A program made the translations under genes and the position numbers. From positions 320,001-384,000 of the forward strand of contig CM043001.1 in the NCBI GenBank assembly GCA_023678885.1: DNA of 64,000 nucleotides. The letters run 5' to 3'. Of the stretch, positions 46,536 through 57,790 are shown piece after piece; position 1 is the stretch's first letter; each line of letters begins with the position of its first letter. The stretch comes from Pogostemon cablin (lineage: Eukaryota; Streptophyta; Magnoliopsida; Lamiales; Lamiaceae). The notes beneath the pieces are model-generated. The model did no database searches and was not told where the DNA came from. It saw nothing but the letters and a program-made list of their open reading frames with translations.

Positions 46536-47046
46536 TTCGACCTGAGTTCGACCAGGAGTACTGGTCGAACCAGGTACATAGTGGTCGAACCAAGCTCCTG
46601 GAAGTCCATTCTCACTTTTCAATTTGGGTTCGACCTGGGTTCGACCTGTTCGACAGGTCGAACCAGGCACGTAGTGGTCGAACCGATCATCTGGAAGGCT
46701 GTTCTCACTTTGAAGTCGTGGTTCGACCTGGGTTCGACCTATAGGACAAGTCGAACCGCTTTCCCTCAGGTTAAACCGGCTTACTGTACTATTTCTGCCT
46801 TCCAGTTCGATCAAGGTTCGACCAGATCGCTTGGTCAAACTATGTCCATCGTGGTCGAACCATTGTTGCGACAAAACAGGGTGCTTCGGACATTGAGGTT
46901 CGACGTGGGTTCGACCTTCAGAACAGGTCGAACCACCCTTGCTTTGGTCGAACCGATAATCTGGAAAAATAGAGTGCTATGTATGGTATGTTTCGACCAT
47001 AGTTCAACCTGTAGGCCAGGTCGAACCAGAGGCTAGTTGGTCGAAT
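46536..47046 (-). repeat. Tandem hairpin repeat within gag, about 91 bp period
   Basis: Six units, each with GGTTCGACCTG paired to CAGGTCGAACC, at about 46538, 46629, 46721, 46805, 46897 and 46988. In the gag frame they encode a repeated GSTCRTGRTQVEP-type peptide (minus strand, 46458-46874). An ORF of 180 residues on the opposite strand is the mirror of these repeats. Confidence 0.8.
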
Positions 47047-47069
47047 CGCTGCCTGGATATGTTTGTTTT

Positions 47070-48143
47070 TTATTTCAGCCTCATCGGTCCTTCGTACTGT
47101 GTTCCAAACCTCAATGTGAGGGCATTATTCTCCAATGTTTGTGTCAATTGATTCACATTCGCGGTCATCTGCCCCATCATCAAGGTAAGGTCCTTCAACT
47201 GCTTAGACAAATCTGCACGATCAACATTCATTCTAGCTTCGATGTGGTCAACCCTTGCATCGTTCTCAGCCATGTATCGATTGAAGGTATCTTCAGCACT
47301 CTTCACTTCGTGCTGCTTCATACTAGGCCCCCTTAGTGTCAACTCTGTAATCTGCATCTGCTGGGACTCTAGTAGCTTGTTGATGTTGGCTAGACTAGAG
47401 ACGATCTCATCATCTCTATTCGGCTTCACCACTTGATGTTCAACTTGCGCTACCTCGCCAAGTACATATGATCCTCTATCTCTCTCTATTGGCCAGTCAC
47501 GTGAATTCATAGAGATATCTTCAAATAACTTTTCTGCTTCAAGTGCTGTCTTTGATAACAACGCTCCTCCTGATGATGCATCAATAAAAATACGTGACTC
47601 ACAATCCAATCCATAGTAGAAGATGCTTATGTATTCAGCCTTCGGCATTCCATGCTGTGGACACCTCCTGAGCATGTCTTTAAACCTGTCCCACGCCTCA
47701 TCAAATTTCTCACCCTGATTCATAACAAATCGGGTGATCTCTTGCCTCATCCTTAAGATCCTTGAGGGTGGCATGTATCTCTCCAAGTACTTCTGCTGCA
47801 GTTGGTCCCATGTAGTGCAATCTGCTGGATCAAGGGTCTCATACCAAGCTTCCGCCTTATCAATCAAAGAGAACTTGAATAAGGTGATCCGCCTAGCATT
47901 ATCATTCGCTCCACTGCCCTTTTGAGTGTTTGCATAACCAAGAAATTTTTGGAGATGCTGATATAGATCTTCAAAACAACCTCCAGAAAAGGGATTCTTC
48001 TCTACCATGTTAATAAGAGCGGGATGTATCTCAAAATCATCATCTTCCCCCCTTGCTCCTATCAATCCCATATTGACATTCCCAAAGTTCGTGAAAATTT
48101 CACGTATGGCAACATTATCTGGATTCTGCCTTACTCTGGCCAT
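47070..48143 (-). CDS. gag: Gag of minus-strand Athila-like element, probably truncated
   Basis: 357 residues from the ATG at 48143. The retrotransposon Gag domain is at about residues 45-210: KAEAWYETLDPADCTTW, QQKYLERYMPPSRIL, FDEAWDRFKDMLRRC and IDASSGGALLSK. A long heptad-like C-terminal half (about 240-345) is a likely coiled coil. It ends at TAA (47070-47072), but the same frame continues through the hairpin repeats to the tail at 46086, so the ancestral product was probably about 686 codons. No protease follows. It could still form particles if expressed. Confidence 0.85.
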   Translation of the reverse strand: MARVRQNPDNVAIREIFTNFGNVNMGLIGARGEDDDFEIHPALINMVEKNPFSGGCFEDLYQHLQKFLGYANTQKGSGANDNARRITLFKFSLIDKAEAWYETLDPADCTTWDQLQQKYLERYMPPSRILRMRQEITRFVMNQGEKFDEAWDRFKDMLRRCPQHGMPKAEYISIFYYGLDCESRIFIDASSGGALLSKTALEAEKLFEDISMNSRDWPIERDRGSYVLGEVAQVEHQVVKPNRDDEIVSSLANINKLLESQQMQITELTLRGPSMKQHEVKSAEDTFNRYMAENDARVDHIEARMNVDRADLSKQLKDLTLMMGQMTANVNQLTQTLENNALTLRFGTQYEGPMRLK

Positions 48144-48302
48144 GTTCAGCTCAATGTATTATTTGCTTATTTCCTTCCTCTCCTTTTTTCAAGCGCACAA
48201 GTAACTCGGAAAAATTCAAGGTTAGATAGAAATAAATAATCACAAATAAAAGAAAAAAAATCTTAATCAAACTAGAAATAATAAAATCAATAATAACAGC
48301 CG

Positions 48303-48320
48303 TCCCCGTCAACGGCGCCA
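48303..48320 (-). other. Primer binding site
   Basis: Minus-strand TGGCGCCGTTGACGGGGA, six bases from the right LTR. It differs by one base from the site of the LARD-like element. Confidence 0.85.
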
Positions 48321-48326
48321 AGAACT

Positions 48327-50185
48327 TGATGGGTGTTTTCTCAGCACACAATTAATCCCCAAGTATGAAGGATATCAATTGTAGTCTCGAAAGGTGACCA
48401 AGTGAATATCGAACCCAAGGGACGGCGTATTATTAATTTAATTATTATCTAAATTAATTAAGACAAGGCAACAAGATTTGATGGATTTAATTAACAACTA
48501 CTAAACAAATAATTAAAATAACAAATAAAATAAAGTACCACTCGAAGAATACGAAAGTGGATCAAGTAGGAGAATAGGTAGCTCTAGGATAATCCAGTTT
48601 TACTCATTAACTTCCCTTCCATGTGTCAATATCCGCTCTGCCTTGTGGAACATGGACGCATCACTAAACCATGCATATATACTCTATAGACACAAGTAAA
48701 CATGCGTGTAACATGTGTGAATAACCTCGGAGCAAGAGATATAATTTCACCCCCTTTCTAGGTACTATCAGTATCAATTATTTCCCCCTAGGATTGGTAC
48801 TCTAACCCGATATGATCTCCCTTTATAGGTACTATAAAATTACCCTCTTTATCCTACTTAATAACCCGAATTCAATTCAATTAATAAGTATTCATATATG
48901 ATAGTTCTAATGAAGTTTCGGAGTCCCCTCACTTAGAATCATAACATAGAATCCTGCTCAGCAGTGAACGCACTCAATCAATAACCAAGATATGTATTCA
49001 GACTCTACATAACAGTTAATGATGCACAAAACGACCGTGAGTATGGATTAAGAAAGCACAATCATATATAAAATAAATTCACAAGTAGTGTTGTATGGAG
49101 TATACACATGGAAGTTCAATTAACTAGATAAAACCTTCACAACCCTAGTTCTACCAAAAAGGCTCTAGCCCATGATGTTGCGAAGAACAATCATGGGTGT
49201 TGGATAGATCTTACCCGGATATCCGGAAAATACAAGATAAATTAGGAAATGAATAAACCCTAGATGTGGCGTCATCACGTCCTTCTCGCTCTTGAATTCT
49301 CCTCTTAGTTCTTCCCTTGATTCCACAAACGAATCTTCAAAGTGATGGATGGATGGAGAAAAGGATGATGGTTGGGGGGTGATCCCCCTTGTGGGGTGTT
49401 GTATGTTGTGGCCTCTCTTCTCCTCTCTTGTATTGTGTTGTGCTCCTCTTTCTTTTTTTATGATGTGATCTACACCCCTTTTTATATTTGTGAGCTCTCC
49501 TTGTAGGTCTTGGAAAGGACCCAAATTTAGGCATATGTCAAATTTGGTAAGAGACATGCGTTAAATTTGGTAAAAGAGATCCGGATAAATAAGGTAGTTT
49601 TCGAAAATTCTCAGAAATTCTCGCCAACAGCTGCGCGACTTCACGATTTTGAGCATAACTTCCTCGTCCGACCTCCAATTTGAGTGATTTTTGCGCTCAC
49701 ATGATCCTCTTTTCTTTAAATTTCTCTGAATATAAAGATATCACCAAAACTCTAAGAATTGAATCTGTAACAAGCCATGGAAAGTAGCACATCAGTTCTG
49801 TTCGGCACAGCTCGCGCGACGTCACCACTTTGCTCATAACTTTCTCGTTCGGAATCTGATTGGAATGTTCTTTACACCAAAACGAACGACCCTCTCTTCT
49901 GTAGCTTTCCAATCATATATCACAAATCCAATTCAGAGCTCCACATCAATACAGAATAATTACACAAGTTGGACGTGCGTTTATCAGCATTCTTGCACAA
50001 ATGGCACCTTTTCTCAAACTTGGCTCTTTTGATCCTTTTTCTACCTAAAACACAATAAAACACCTCAAGTGCACATAATTCTCATATATATCGAATATAA
50101 GACACTTGTGCTCATATAAGACTACAATATCAATAAAAAAGGTGTTAAATTGGATATTAAAACACGCTTATTTTCACTCTCATCA
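48327..50185 (-). repeat. 5' LTR of minus-strand gag element
   Basis: 1859 bp, TG...CA. A minus-strand TATAAAAA lies at 49479-49486 (TTTTTATA on the plus strand), just upstream of AGGGGTGTA, a plausible core promoter. Confidence 0.9.
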
Positions 50186-50269
50186 ATTATATATATGTAT
50201 TTTATATTATTTACTTTTAATTAATTTCCTCATTTAATATTTTCTTTTTTAAATAATATTTTTTTATTT

Positions 50270-50800
50270 TTAATAATGATTAAATTTTCAATATTTTATA
50301 TATTTATTTGGGTATCATTAATTAATTACTAAATCTTTTAATGTAATAAATAAATTAATTAATATCAAATTAAATTATATAAATATAAAGGGAAAAAAGA
50401 ATATTTCATATAATATTCTCTCACCCCACCTATAAATAAGACTTTTCGATTATTCATTCTAAATACACATATTCGATTCTCCAAGAGGAATAGAAGCTTT
50501 CTTCAAGTTCCTCTAGAGAATTGATTTAAAAAAGTATAAAAACTTATTTCGATAGAGAAAATCAAGTGGAGATTCGATCTACCTCTAAAAAATCAATTCA
50601 AGTATTTTTCAAGAGGAAGAGTACTGATTCAAGTATTCTTAAATTGATTTATCTCTTAAGAATCAATTCTTCAGAGGAAGAGAATCGATTCAAGAATTCT
50701 TGAATAGATTTATATCTCAAAAATTGATTTATCAAAAGTAAGAGGATCGATTCAAGTATTCTTGAATTGATTTACATCTTAAGAATCGATTCTTCAAGAG
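50270..50800. repeat. Duplicated segment with GAATCGATTC repeats, right copy
   Basis: Counterpart of 41380-42100, separated from it by the LTR element. It has about three units of the 62 bp repeat. AT-rich DNA without genes follows to 51535. Confidence 0.65.
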
Positions 50801-51738
50801 ATGTTTTAATAGTTTTTTAATTAATTATAAAATGTTTGACCTTATTTGTCATAATTAATCAATATATATATTAAGTATAGTATTATAAAGTACTTTGTCA
50901 TTTAATTCGTTCATGTATAGTTATATTATTTATTTATTTTTCCTATACAATTATAAATTATTTACTTTAGTATCATTAATTGCAATCAATAAATAAATCA
51001 TTCGATATAAATAAATTAATTAATATCAAATCAAATCATGTGTGGAAAAAAAAGATATAAATTTAGATTTTTTTATATATAATTGATATTTATTTTAGAC
51101 AAACAATAAAATTAAGGATTTATTACTAAGAGTTAAATATTTTGATCATAATTGCACTTAAATACAATGAAAAAAATACTAACAACTATATAAATATACA
51201 GTAAAGAGACAAAATTGCCCACATGTGGTTGCACATTTTTTTAAAGAGACATGTGAGCAAAAAATAGTTTTCAATTGTATTGTGTTATAAAGTAACATTT
51301 AAAAAGATACAAATCATAAAGATTCTTTCAAATAATTAGAATTATATATTAACTTTTTTACATGATTTAGTTATACGTTACATTATCCAAAGTCAAATCT
51401 TATAATTTGTTGCAAATTCTTTACATTGATGAAAGAAATTGTCTAGGTATAAAAAAAATCTCCTTAATTAATATTGTTACGTTATATAATACGAATTATT
51501 TAATTATAAAAAATAAGAATAATTAAATAAATGATCCCGTTGTACGCGGGTTTTATACTAGTATATCATAAATGACAGTAATTTACCATACTTAACGAGG
51601 AGAGAAGCAATGATAAAATTTAATAAAAAAATAAAAATATCAAAACAAGGATATATTTGTCTTTAGACTATATTAATTTGGTGAGAAAGGACAATTATGG
51701 CCCTATTGAGCCGGATCAATTTGATCCAAATAGATTAA

Positions 51739-52722
51739 AAGTACTGTTAAATACACACCATTTTTATTGAATACACACCTCTTATTAAATACACACCCAT
51801 TTAATTGTTTAAATCTTAGTTTTATTATATACACCCCCTAAAATTCTAAATTTATCCTATTTAATTTTAGGAGGATACACACCCTCAATAATATTTTAAA
51901 TATTATACACGTTATTAATTTTATATTTTTAATATTATACACCGACCGTACACACATTCTGTACTGTAATTTGCTAAAAAATTTTATTGGATTGCGGATT
52001 TGGAATAGAAGGAAGAACTCATTGATACTTCTCCCAAACGACTAACCAGTTGCCACCCCTACATCTCTCCGACGATATCTTCGCATTTTACAGAGATCTA
52101 AAGATTTTTTTAACTCTAAAACGCTATTTTCTTTCTCTTAAAACTTTAGAGAAGAACTAAAGAAGATTGCGGCTCTATTCTTCAACAAAAGAGAATATTT
52201 CTTTGAATTCTTTCCAACTTTACCTTGCCCTAAAATATCATGTAAATTAGTTTTCTACTTTGCTGGACATTTTAAAACTTTATGCATTTTGAGTTATGTC
52301 TTGAAAATTTGAAGCTGAACTTTTTAATATAGCATTTGTTTCTGGTTCGTATCTACAAATTAACAACATTTATAAATTATCCATCAATACTATTTGTTTA
52401 TCAAGTGCATTTCATGAGGTAAACGGTGTGTCGAATTGGTTTGGTTCCAAGTGTAGTATTTGTGGATAATGGTCATGTCATCAATTTACCAGAGACTCTA
52501 CTCTTACCTCTCGCGGTTAAGGTTCCTTGCGCCTCTATCAGCTTTTTTCACAATTATGTAAATGTGTCTCAGGAAGTACGTACGTAATTAAATAAAATAT
52601 ATAGGTGGGGTGTGTATTAAATGAATTAAGGGTATTGTAGACTTTTTAAAAATTTGTATTTTAAATACTATATATTAATAGGGTGTATATTTAATAAAAT
52701 GGGGTGTGTATTTAGTGAGACC
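51739..52722. mobile_element. Inverted-repeat element with 9 bp duplication, 984 bp
   Basis: Flanked by ATAGATTAA at 51730-51738 and 52723-52731. The ends AGTACTGTTAAATACACACC and GGTCTCACTAAATACACACC (complement of right) continue into more ACACACC units. The interior (about 51960-52590) is not recognised. A 9 bp duplication points to a Mutator-like element; with 8 bp counted, hAT is the alternative. Confidence 0.65.
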
Positions 52723-52984
52723 ATAGATTAATCTAATAAACTCTATAATGCATAGGCTTTCCAATTGAGCTGCCATCATTGTTTTTCAAAAGTTCATGAG
52801 CTGCTGTAAGTTGTGTATGAAAGAAGTGCTTGAAGTTCGAGTATGCTAAGAGTCACAACCCAATTTCCAAGTAAACGTCATTGATTCACTATCCAATGGC
52901 AACTGCAGCAGGAAAAATCATGAGATTAGGTTAATAAAGAAAATGCGTGTTGTTTTTTGGTTTAAAATTAAATACAAAAATTGG

Positions 52985-53281
52985 GAGTTAAAAGTTTTTT
53001 TTTGTCCCATTATAATTTTTTTAGAATATTAAATTTTGTCCAAAAAAAAATATTTATATTGATTTTGTCTTATAATTATGAGCTTTATTTTAATTTTGTC
53101 CAATTTTCGCCGGAAATTGGTCACGCGCGTTGCATTTGACAAATGAATTTGTGGGTTTCGGCGAAAATTGGGTAAATTAAAATAAAATTCATAGTTATGG
53201 GACGAAGTCGTCAAATATCTTTTTTGGGGCAAAATTTAAAAATTTAAAAAGTTATGGGACAAAAAATAAAACTTTTAACTC
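52985..53281. mobile_element. Foldback MITE, GTCCC family, copy A
   Basis: Long inverted repeats with GAGTTAAAAG at both ends and TTTTGTCCCATxATAA within each arm. The centre has TTTTCGCCGG. Similar to 53456-53759. Confidence 0.6.
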
Positions 53282-53455
53282 TGCACAATTATGTGTGATT
53301 TGTTTATTCTGATGTTTGCTTGTGATGTTTATTTCTCTATTTTAATTCTTAAGTTAATTGCAAATCTTGTCCTCACAGATAATATTTTGCTTTATGATTT
53401 ATGTACCTCTTAAAAAGAGTTTAAAAAGATATTTCGATTTTGTACACAAAATAAG

Positions 53456-53759
53456 GTTAAAAGTTTTTTTGTCTCATAACTTTTTAAACTTTAAATTTTG
53501 TCCCAAAAAATATATGTGTATCGATTTTGTCCCATAACTATAAGTTTTATTTTGATTTTGCCCAATTTTTTTGCCGAAACCCTCAATTTTCGCCGGGAAT
53601 TGGTCCCGTACATTGAGGGTTCCGGCAAAAAATTGAGCAAAATCGAAATAAAACTCATAGTTATGGGACAAAATCGAGATAAATATCTTTTTAGGACAAA
53701 ATTTAAAGTTCTAAAAAGTTATGGAACAAAATCGATACAACTATCTTTTTTGGGACAAC
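53456..53759. mobile_element. Foldback MITE, GTCCC family, copy B
   Basis: Same arm phrases as copy A (TTTTGTCCCATAACTAT, then AATTTTCGCCGGGAATTGGT near the centre). The arms pair over roughly 130 bp. ORFs on both strands here result from the palindrome. Confidence 0.6.
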
Positions 53760-55443
53760 CGAGATATATACCTAGTCTCAATTAATTCACACACTGTCAT
53801 ATTCAGGAGAGATTCTTTATTATTTGCATATCAAGATATGCTCCCATTGAAAAAACATTCATACAGGAAACATGCACAATTCTAAAAAAAAAAAAAAATT
53901 ACAGGCACCTTCAAGAATGATCACTCGGCTAAAATTTATGTACGTTTGTAAATCAATTGATCCAATGCCCCATTTAAGGCTTGAAAACCAACTATTAATT
54001 TTTCAGGCAAGAGCAATACCTCCATGACAAATGATACAGCATAACAAACCACGGAATCAAAAACTTGTTGTATGCACCGATTTCTCCCATGATTTTTCAT
54101 TCACATTGTAATATCACCTTCCTACCTCCTGCAATGCGAACATTATATTCGTTCGGTAAAATCTTTGTTTGCAACTCTAGCCAATTACTCTTTATTACTG
54201 ACAGTGAATCATATCTTCCTCTAAAGATTGCCACAATCTTACTCCAAAAACTGGCGTTTAACATAGTAAATGCATCCATCTGTGGAAACTTGAATGATAA
54301 CAGATGCACAGAGCATAAACATGTTATTTGTGAATAATCCATCGTAGATTATAGTATTTCCCCAATCAGCATTGGCAAGATTAGTAAATTATGCAATCAC
54401 TGAAAAATAGTATAAAAAAAAAATGGTTCTAAAAATAAAAAGCCGAGAGATGAGAGCTTATAGGAAAATGTGATTCTACTACCCAAATAGAGTTTGCAAA
54501 CATCATCTTATTAAGAGATAAATAAATATTCATTTGACTGTGTATTTTAAATCTATATTCACAATTGTATCTATGCAGCAGAAAAGAATATAAGAAGAGA
54601 TATGTTGCATTTGACCCCAGCTATACCTTTGTAGTCGAGTTATTTATTAGTCATTTGTACCTTTTCGGGGCAGGGCGAGGGATAAATATCAATTTTGGTC
54701 CTCTAGGATAGATCAAATCTAATTTTAGCATTTTTGATCTTATAGGACACATTTTCTCTTCAAAAGGGTCCCAATATTTTCTCTTTTAGTCCCAAACGAT
54801 TTTTCCTTTGCATACTTTGTCCCATAAAACTTTAACCTTGCATATTTAGTCTCATTCAGTTGCACTATTGGTCCCAAAAATTTAAATTCATATTTTATTA
54901 TATGTTTATTTATTTATTTTATTAATATTATTATTTTGAACATGTATTTTTTAAAAGTAATAAAAATTTTGTAACATTAAAATAAATAAAATAAATACGA
55001 ATCGAAATTTTTAGAACTAATAGTGTAATTGTATATTCATATTTTATTTGTTTATATATTTATTTATTATTATTTTGAACATATTTTTTTAAGCAAAAAA
55101 AATTGATAATATTAAAAAAAAATAATAAATAAATACATAAAAATATAAATCTAAACTTTTTGGATCAATAATGCAGTTGTATGAAACTAAATGGGGGTAA
55201 ATGCAGAATTGGTCCCGTTGAAGAAGGTCACTTGCAGAAATGGTCCCGTAGCCTGCAATTTTGGTCCCATTGCAGTTTTTCTTAAAAATTCCGTCAGAAT
55301 TAACAGAATATTCTGCTCCGTTAGTGGGACCAAAAATATAAATTTGCAAAATTGACCCCAACATGTGCAAAATTAGTCCCAAGTCAGAATTTATATTATA
55401 CATATTTTACGCCAGATTTATCTCTACTTTCCGCACTTCAAAA
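53760..55443. other. Unassigned DNA with decayed repeats
   Basis: From 54097 to 54342 the minus strand holds an 81-codon ORF reading FRGRYDSLSVIKSNWLEL that I do not recognise; its partner on the plus strand is as long, so neither is secure. From 54690 to 55390 there are scattered TTTGGTCCC and AGTCCCAAA phrases in both orientations, probably an old foldback element. No gene is claimed. Confidence 0.4.
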
Positions 55444-55457
55444 TGGTATCAGAACCC
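55444..55457 (+). other. Pararetrovirus minus-strand primer site
   Basis: TGGTATCAGAACCC resembles the tRNA-Met complementary sequence that marks position 1 of caulimovirid genomes (one change from TGGTATCAGAGC). It lies 94 bp before the first viral ORF. Confidence 0.7.
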
Positions 55458-55537
55458 TAAGTTTATTTATTTATGAATGAAAAATTTTATTATAAACTTA
55501 TATCGCTTAACGAGAGGGAGGAGAGTTTCAAAAATAT

Positions 55538-56284
55538 ATGGATCCAAACAAAAGTTCGACATCCGAGAGTGACAGGACTATTAGCCCTGTTCAAAGCTGG
55601 AGTAACAGGGACTTCTGGCCTGTTGGATATGATGAAACAAGTAGCTCTATACAGCAATATTATAATGTGTTGTATAGACAATATGCGGAAAAAAAATACG
55701 AGAACGCCGATCTTTTCTGGGATAGTCTCGACCGAAGGTGAAAACTGGCAGATGCCCATGCTAACCACACCAAAGAATCACATCTGGAGGAAGGCCACCA
55801 GATGGAGATAAGATACTTCAAGGAAGTATCAAGAAACATAGTGGAACTCTGAAGTTTCACTGAGATTCATGGACGTGTTCCCAAACACAAACAATGGAGG
55901 AGACGACCAAACCAGATTCCAAGAGATATCTACAAGCCCTATCAATTGAACAGAATGACAGAGTGGAAGGAGATCGAGACAGATAACTCTAATATAAACC
56001 AAGATCTTAGAGAATTACAGAAGACGGTAAAATTTTTTGGATAATATTGCCAAAATATGTCCAAGACAATATTTAAAATCAGCCTCAAGATGGAAAAGGT
56101 GGATACACTGCAGAGCAAACAACTCAACCTCGTCAAAGAGCTGATAAAACAAGTAGAGTTCCTGAAAACCAAGGTAACGGGAAGAAAACAAGGAGGAAGG
56201 TTGCCAGCAAGCTTCAGAATAGAATCCTTTTTACACCAAAAGGGGGAAGATGACAGAGATCACAAGGCCAAAGTCCAAAAGTAA
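55538..56284 (+). pseudogene. Pararetrovirus first ORF, copy 3
   Basis: About 248 codons in one frame from MDPNKSSTSESDR, with stops near 55739, 55850 and 56042. The end (about 56060-56210) reads MEKVDTLQSKQLNLVKELIK, a heptad-like stretch, then a basic tail ending KAKVQK. It lies just before the coat gene. By place and character it could correspond to a virion-associated or similar small protein, but I see no motif that identifies it. It is missing from copies 1 and 2, which start further downstream. Confidence 0.5.
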
Positions 56285-56292
56285 GAAGATGA

Positions 56293-57790
56293 TTGCTATC
56301 CTTCGAGGAGAATCCACATCCCCGGATGAAAAGAGCAAATCTTGAAGATATACGAAATCTATATGAGTCCTTTCAAGGATTATCAATTGTAGATCTAAAG
56401 ATGAACATGGGAGAAGCTTCAAGATCACAACAACAGTCGCAGGCTCTGCAAATACAACGTGATTCGAGCCAAAATGAAGGAACTTCAGGATTTCATGGAA
56501 TCCCAGAAGTAAGGCAAGAAGAGACAACCCAACAACAAGGAAACTTCAAGATAAATACAATGGGATTGTCAAGGGAGCAAGCCGAGTTTGAGGATCTAAT
56601 CTACAAAACACCCCATATGGTCGGTCTCATGTTGAACTGATAAATCCATACGGTTTGATCCTAAATCTCGACACTCTATACTTCAAGAATAGAAAGACCC
56701 TGATCAATGAGTGGACCAATGTAATGAAAATTGTAGGAGGTGCACTGGAGCTGGATAAAGAAGGGTTCATAAAATTTCTAACCATCAGCCTGGAAAGATC
56801 AGTAAAATGCGCCTGGGAGGAGCTCTCAGACGAAGTCAAGAAGGGGGCCATGGAGGGCGAAGACCTCAGCAATATTGTTGATCGCATGGCCAAGATTTTC
56901 AAGATCCACTTCATCGGAGTAGGCTACTTCGATGGAATGGAAGAAGAAAAGAAGAAGAAGTATGGGAATGCCATATACAGCCTGGAGCTACTTGACATAT
57001 GTCACGTAGATAAGTACATCAAACTCTTCACAGAGTATAGATGGAAATTGAAGATCAAGGAAGAGGAAGTATTCCACTTGTTCTTTGCTAAGATCCCAAG
57101 CCCATGGAGAGAAATGTTGATCAAAGAATACGTACCATGCGAGTTGGACTCAATAGCAAGAAGGATGTCTTTTTTCTCAAAGCCAAGATTGTGGAGTGGT
57201 GTCATCAAACATCGCTACACAAGAAATACAAGAGATTAAGGGGAATCAACAAGACAATACCCTTATGCTGCAAAAGTAACGATCTTCCAACCATCATTGG
57301 AAGAAATCTGAGGAAACAGAAAAGGATGAAGAAGAGTCATCCTTACACACAAAGAAGTGGAGGATGGAGGTCTAAAAGACCAAGATCCTTTTGGTCTAAG
57401 CAAAAGGCCCGAAGCTATAAATCAGGGCAAAAGTCTGGGCCATCAAGATGGAGTTCAAGAAGTCAAGCCTCATCCTCAGCATCAAATCAGAGGAGTACAG
57501 AAAGAACTCCCACAAGAAAAACATTCCAAAGAGCGACTACACGAGCTAACGAAAGATTCAAGGATTGTAACTGCTACACTTGCGGAGCCAGAGGGCATAT
57601 CTCACCCGATTGCCCAGAGAACTAAAAGCGGGGAGTGCGACAGTTCGAGATAACTCCAGAAATGAAGGAAGCTGTTTACTTCCAAGATCTAGTACATGTA
57701 TATCAGTTTGAAGATATACCCTCAGACGAGAGCATCTATGAAGAAGAGTTCTTCAGTCAGGACAAATTCTCTGAAGATGAGTCAGAGTGA
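56293..57790 (+). pseudogene. Pararetrovirus coat protein, copy 3
   Basis: The fullest coat gene of the window: a Gln/Ser-rich N-terminus, a central capsid region (56650-57170), an Arg/Lys/Ser-rich basic tract (57290-57480) and an intact zinc knuckle C-x-C-x2-C-x4-H-x4-C at 57566-57613 (CNCYTCGARGHISPDC). An acidic tail follows. Frameshifts lie near 56640 and in a T run near 57172. A TAA directly follows the knuckle region (57623-57625) where copy 1 has CAG. The final TGA overlaps the movement-protein ATG. The knuckle would bind viral RNA in a living relative. Confidence 0.82.

Larger units (their letters stand above)
42360..50185 (-). mobile_element. Athila-like LTR retrotransposon with gag but no protease or RT
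   Basis: 7826 bp flanked by the duplication ATTAT (42355-42359 and 50186-50190). LTRs are 1849 bp (left) and 1859 bp (right), TG...CA. The primer site beside the right LTR shows minus-strand orientation. Gag is readable but stopped; a short tail ORF resembles the end of the gag-protease ORF of the 23164-31565 element. It is intermediate in age. It is a separate family member, not a copy of the other two. Confidence 0.9.
41210..51561 (+). mobile_element. Probable Helitron, split by an LTR element
   Basis: The 3' terminus at 51536-51561 fits a Helitron: a short GC hairpin CCCGTTGTACGCGGG, then TTTTATACTAG, followed by T. The left edge is uncertain; ACTATACTATAGCAGAAAC near 41217 resembles Helitron 5' ends but the expected TC start is not clear. 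Without the nested element at 42360-50185 it would be about 2.5 kb. Its two sides share sequence (about 41390-41880 and 50270-50800), so it holds an internal duplication. No Rep/helicase sequence is seen. Confidence 0.42.

Noticed and set aside
46494..47036. Plus-strand ORF of 180 residues with GSTxRTGRT-like repeats
   Set aside because: Mirror image of the palindromic repeat inside the minus-strand gag; no initiation context or relatives are evident.
54065..54342. ORFs of 90 (plus) and 81 (minus) residues as a possible host exon
   Set aside because: Opposed ORFs of similar length, no recognised domain and no clear splice structure; left as unassigned DNA.
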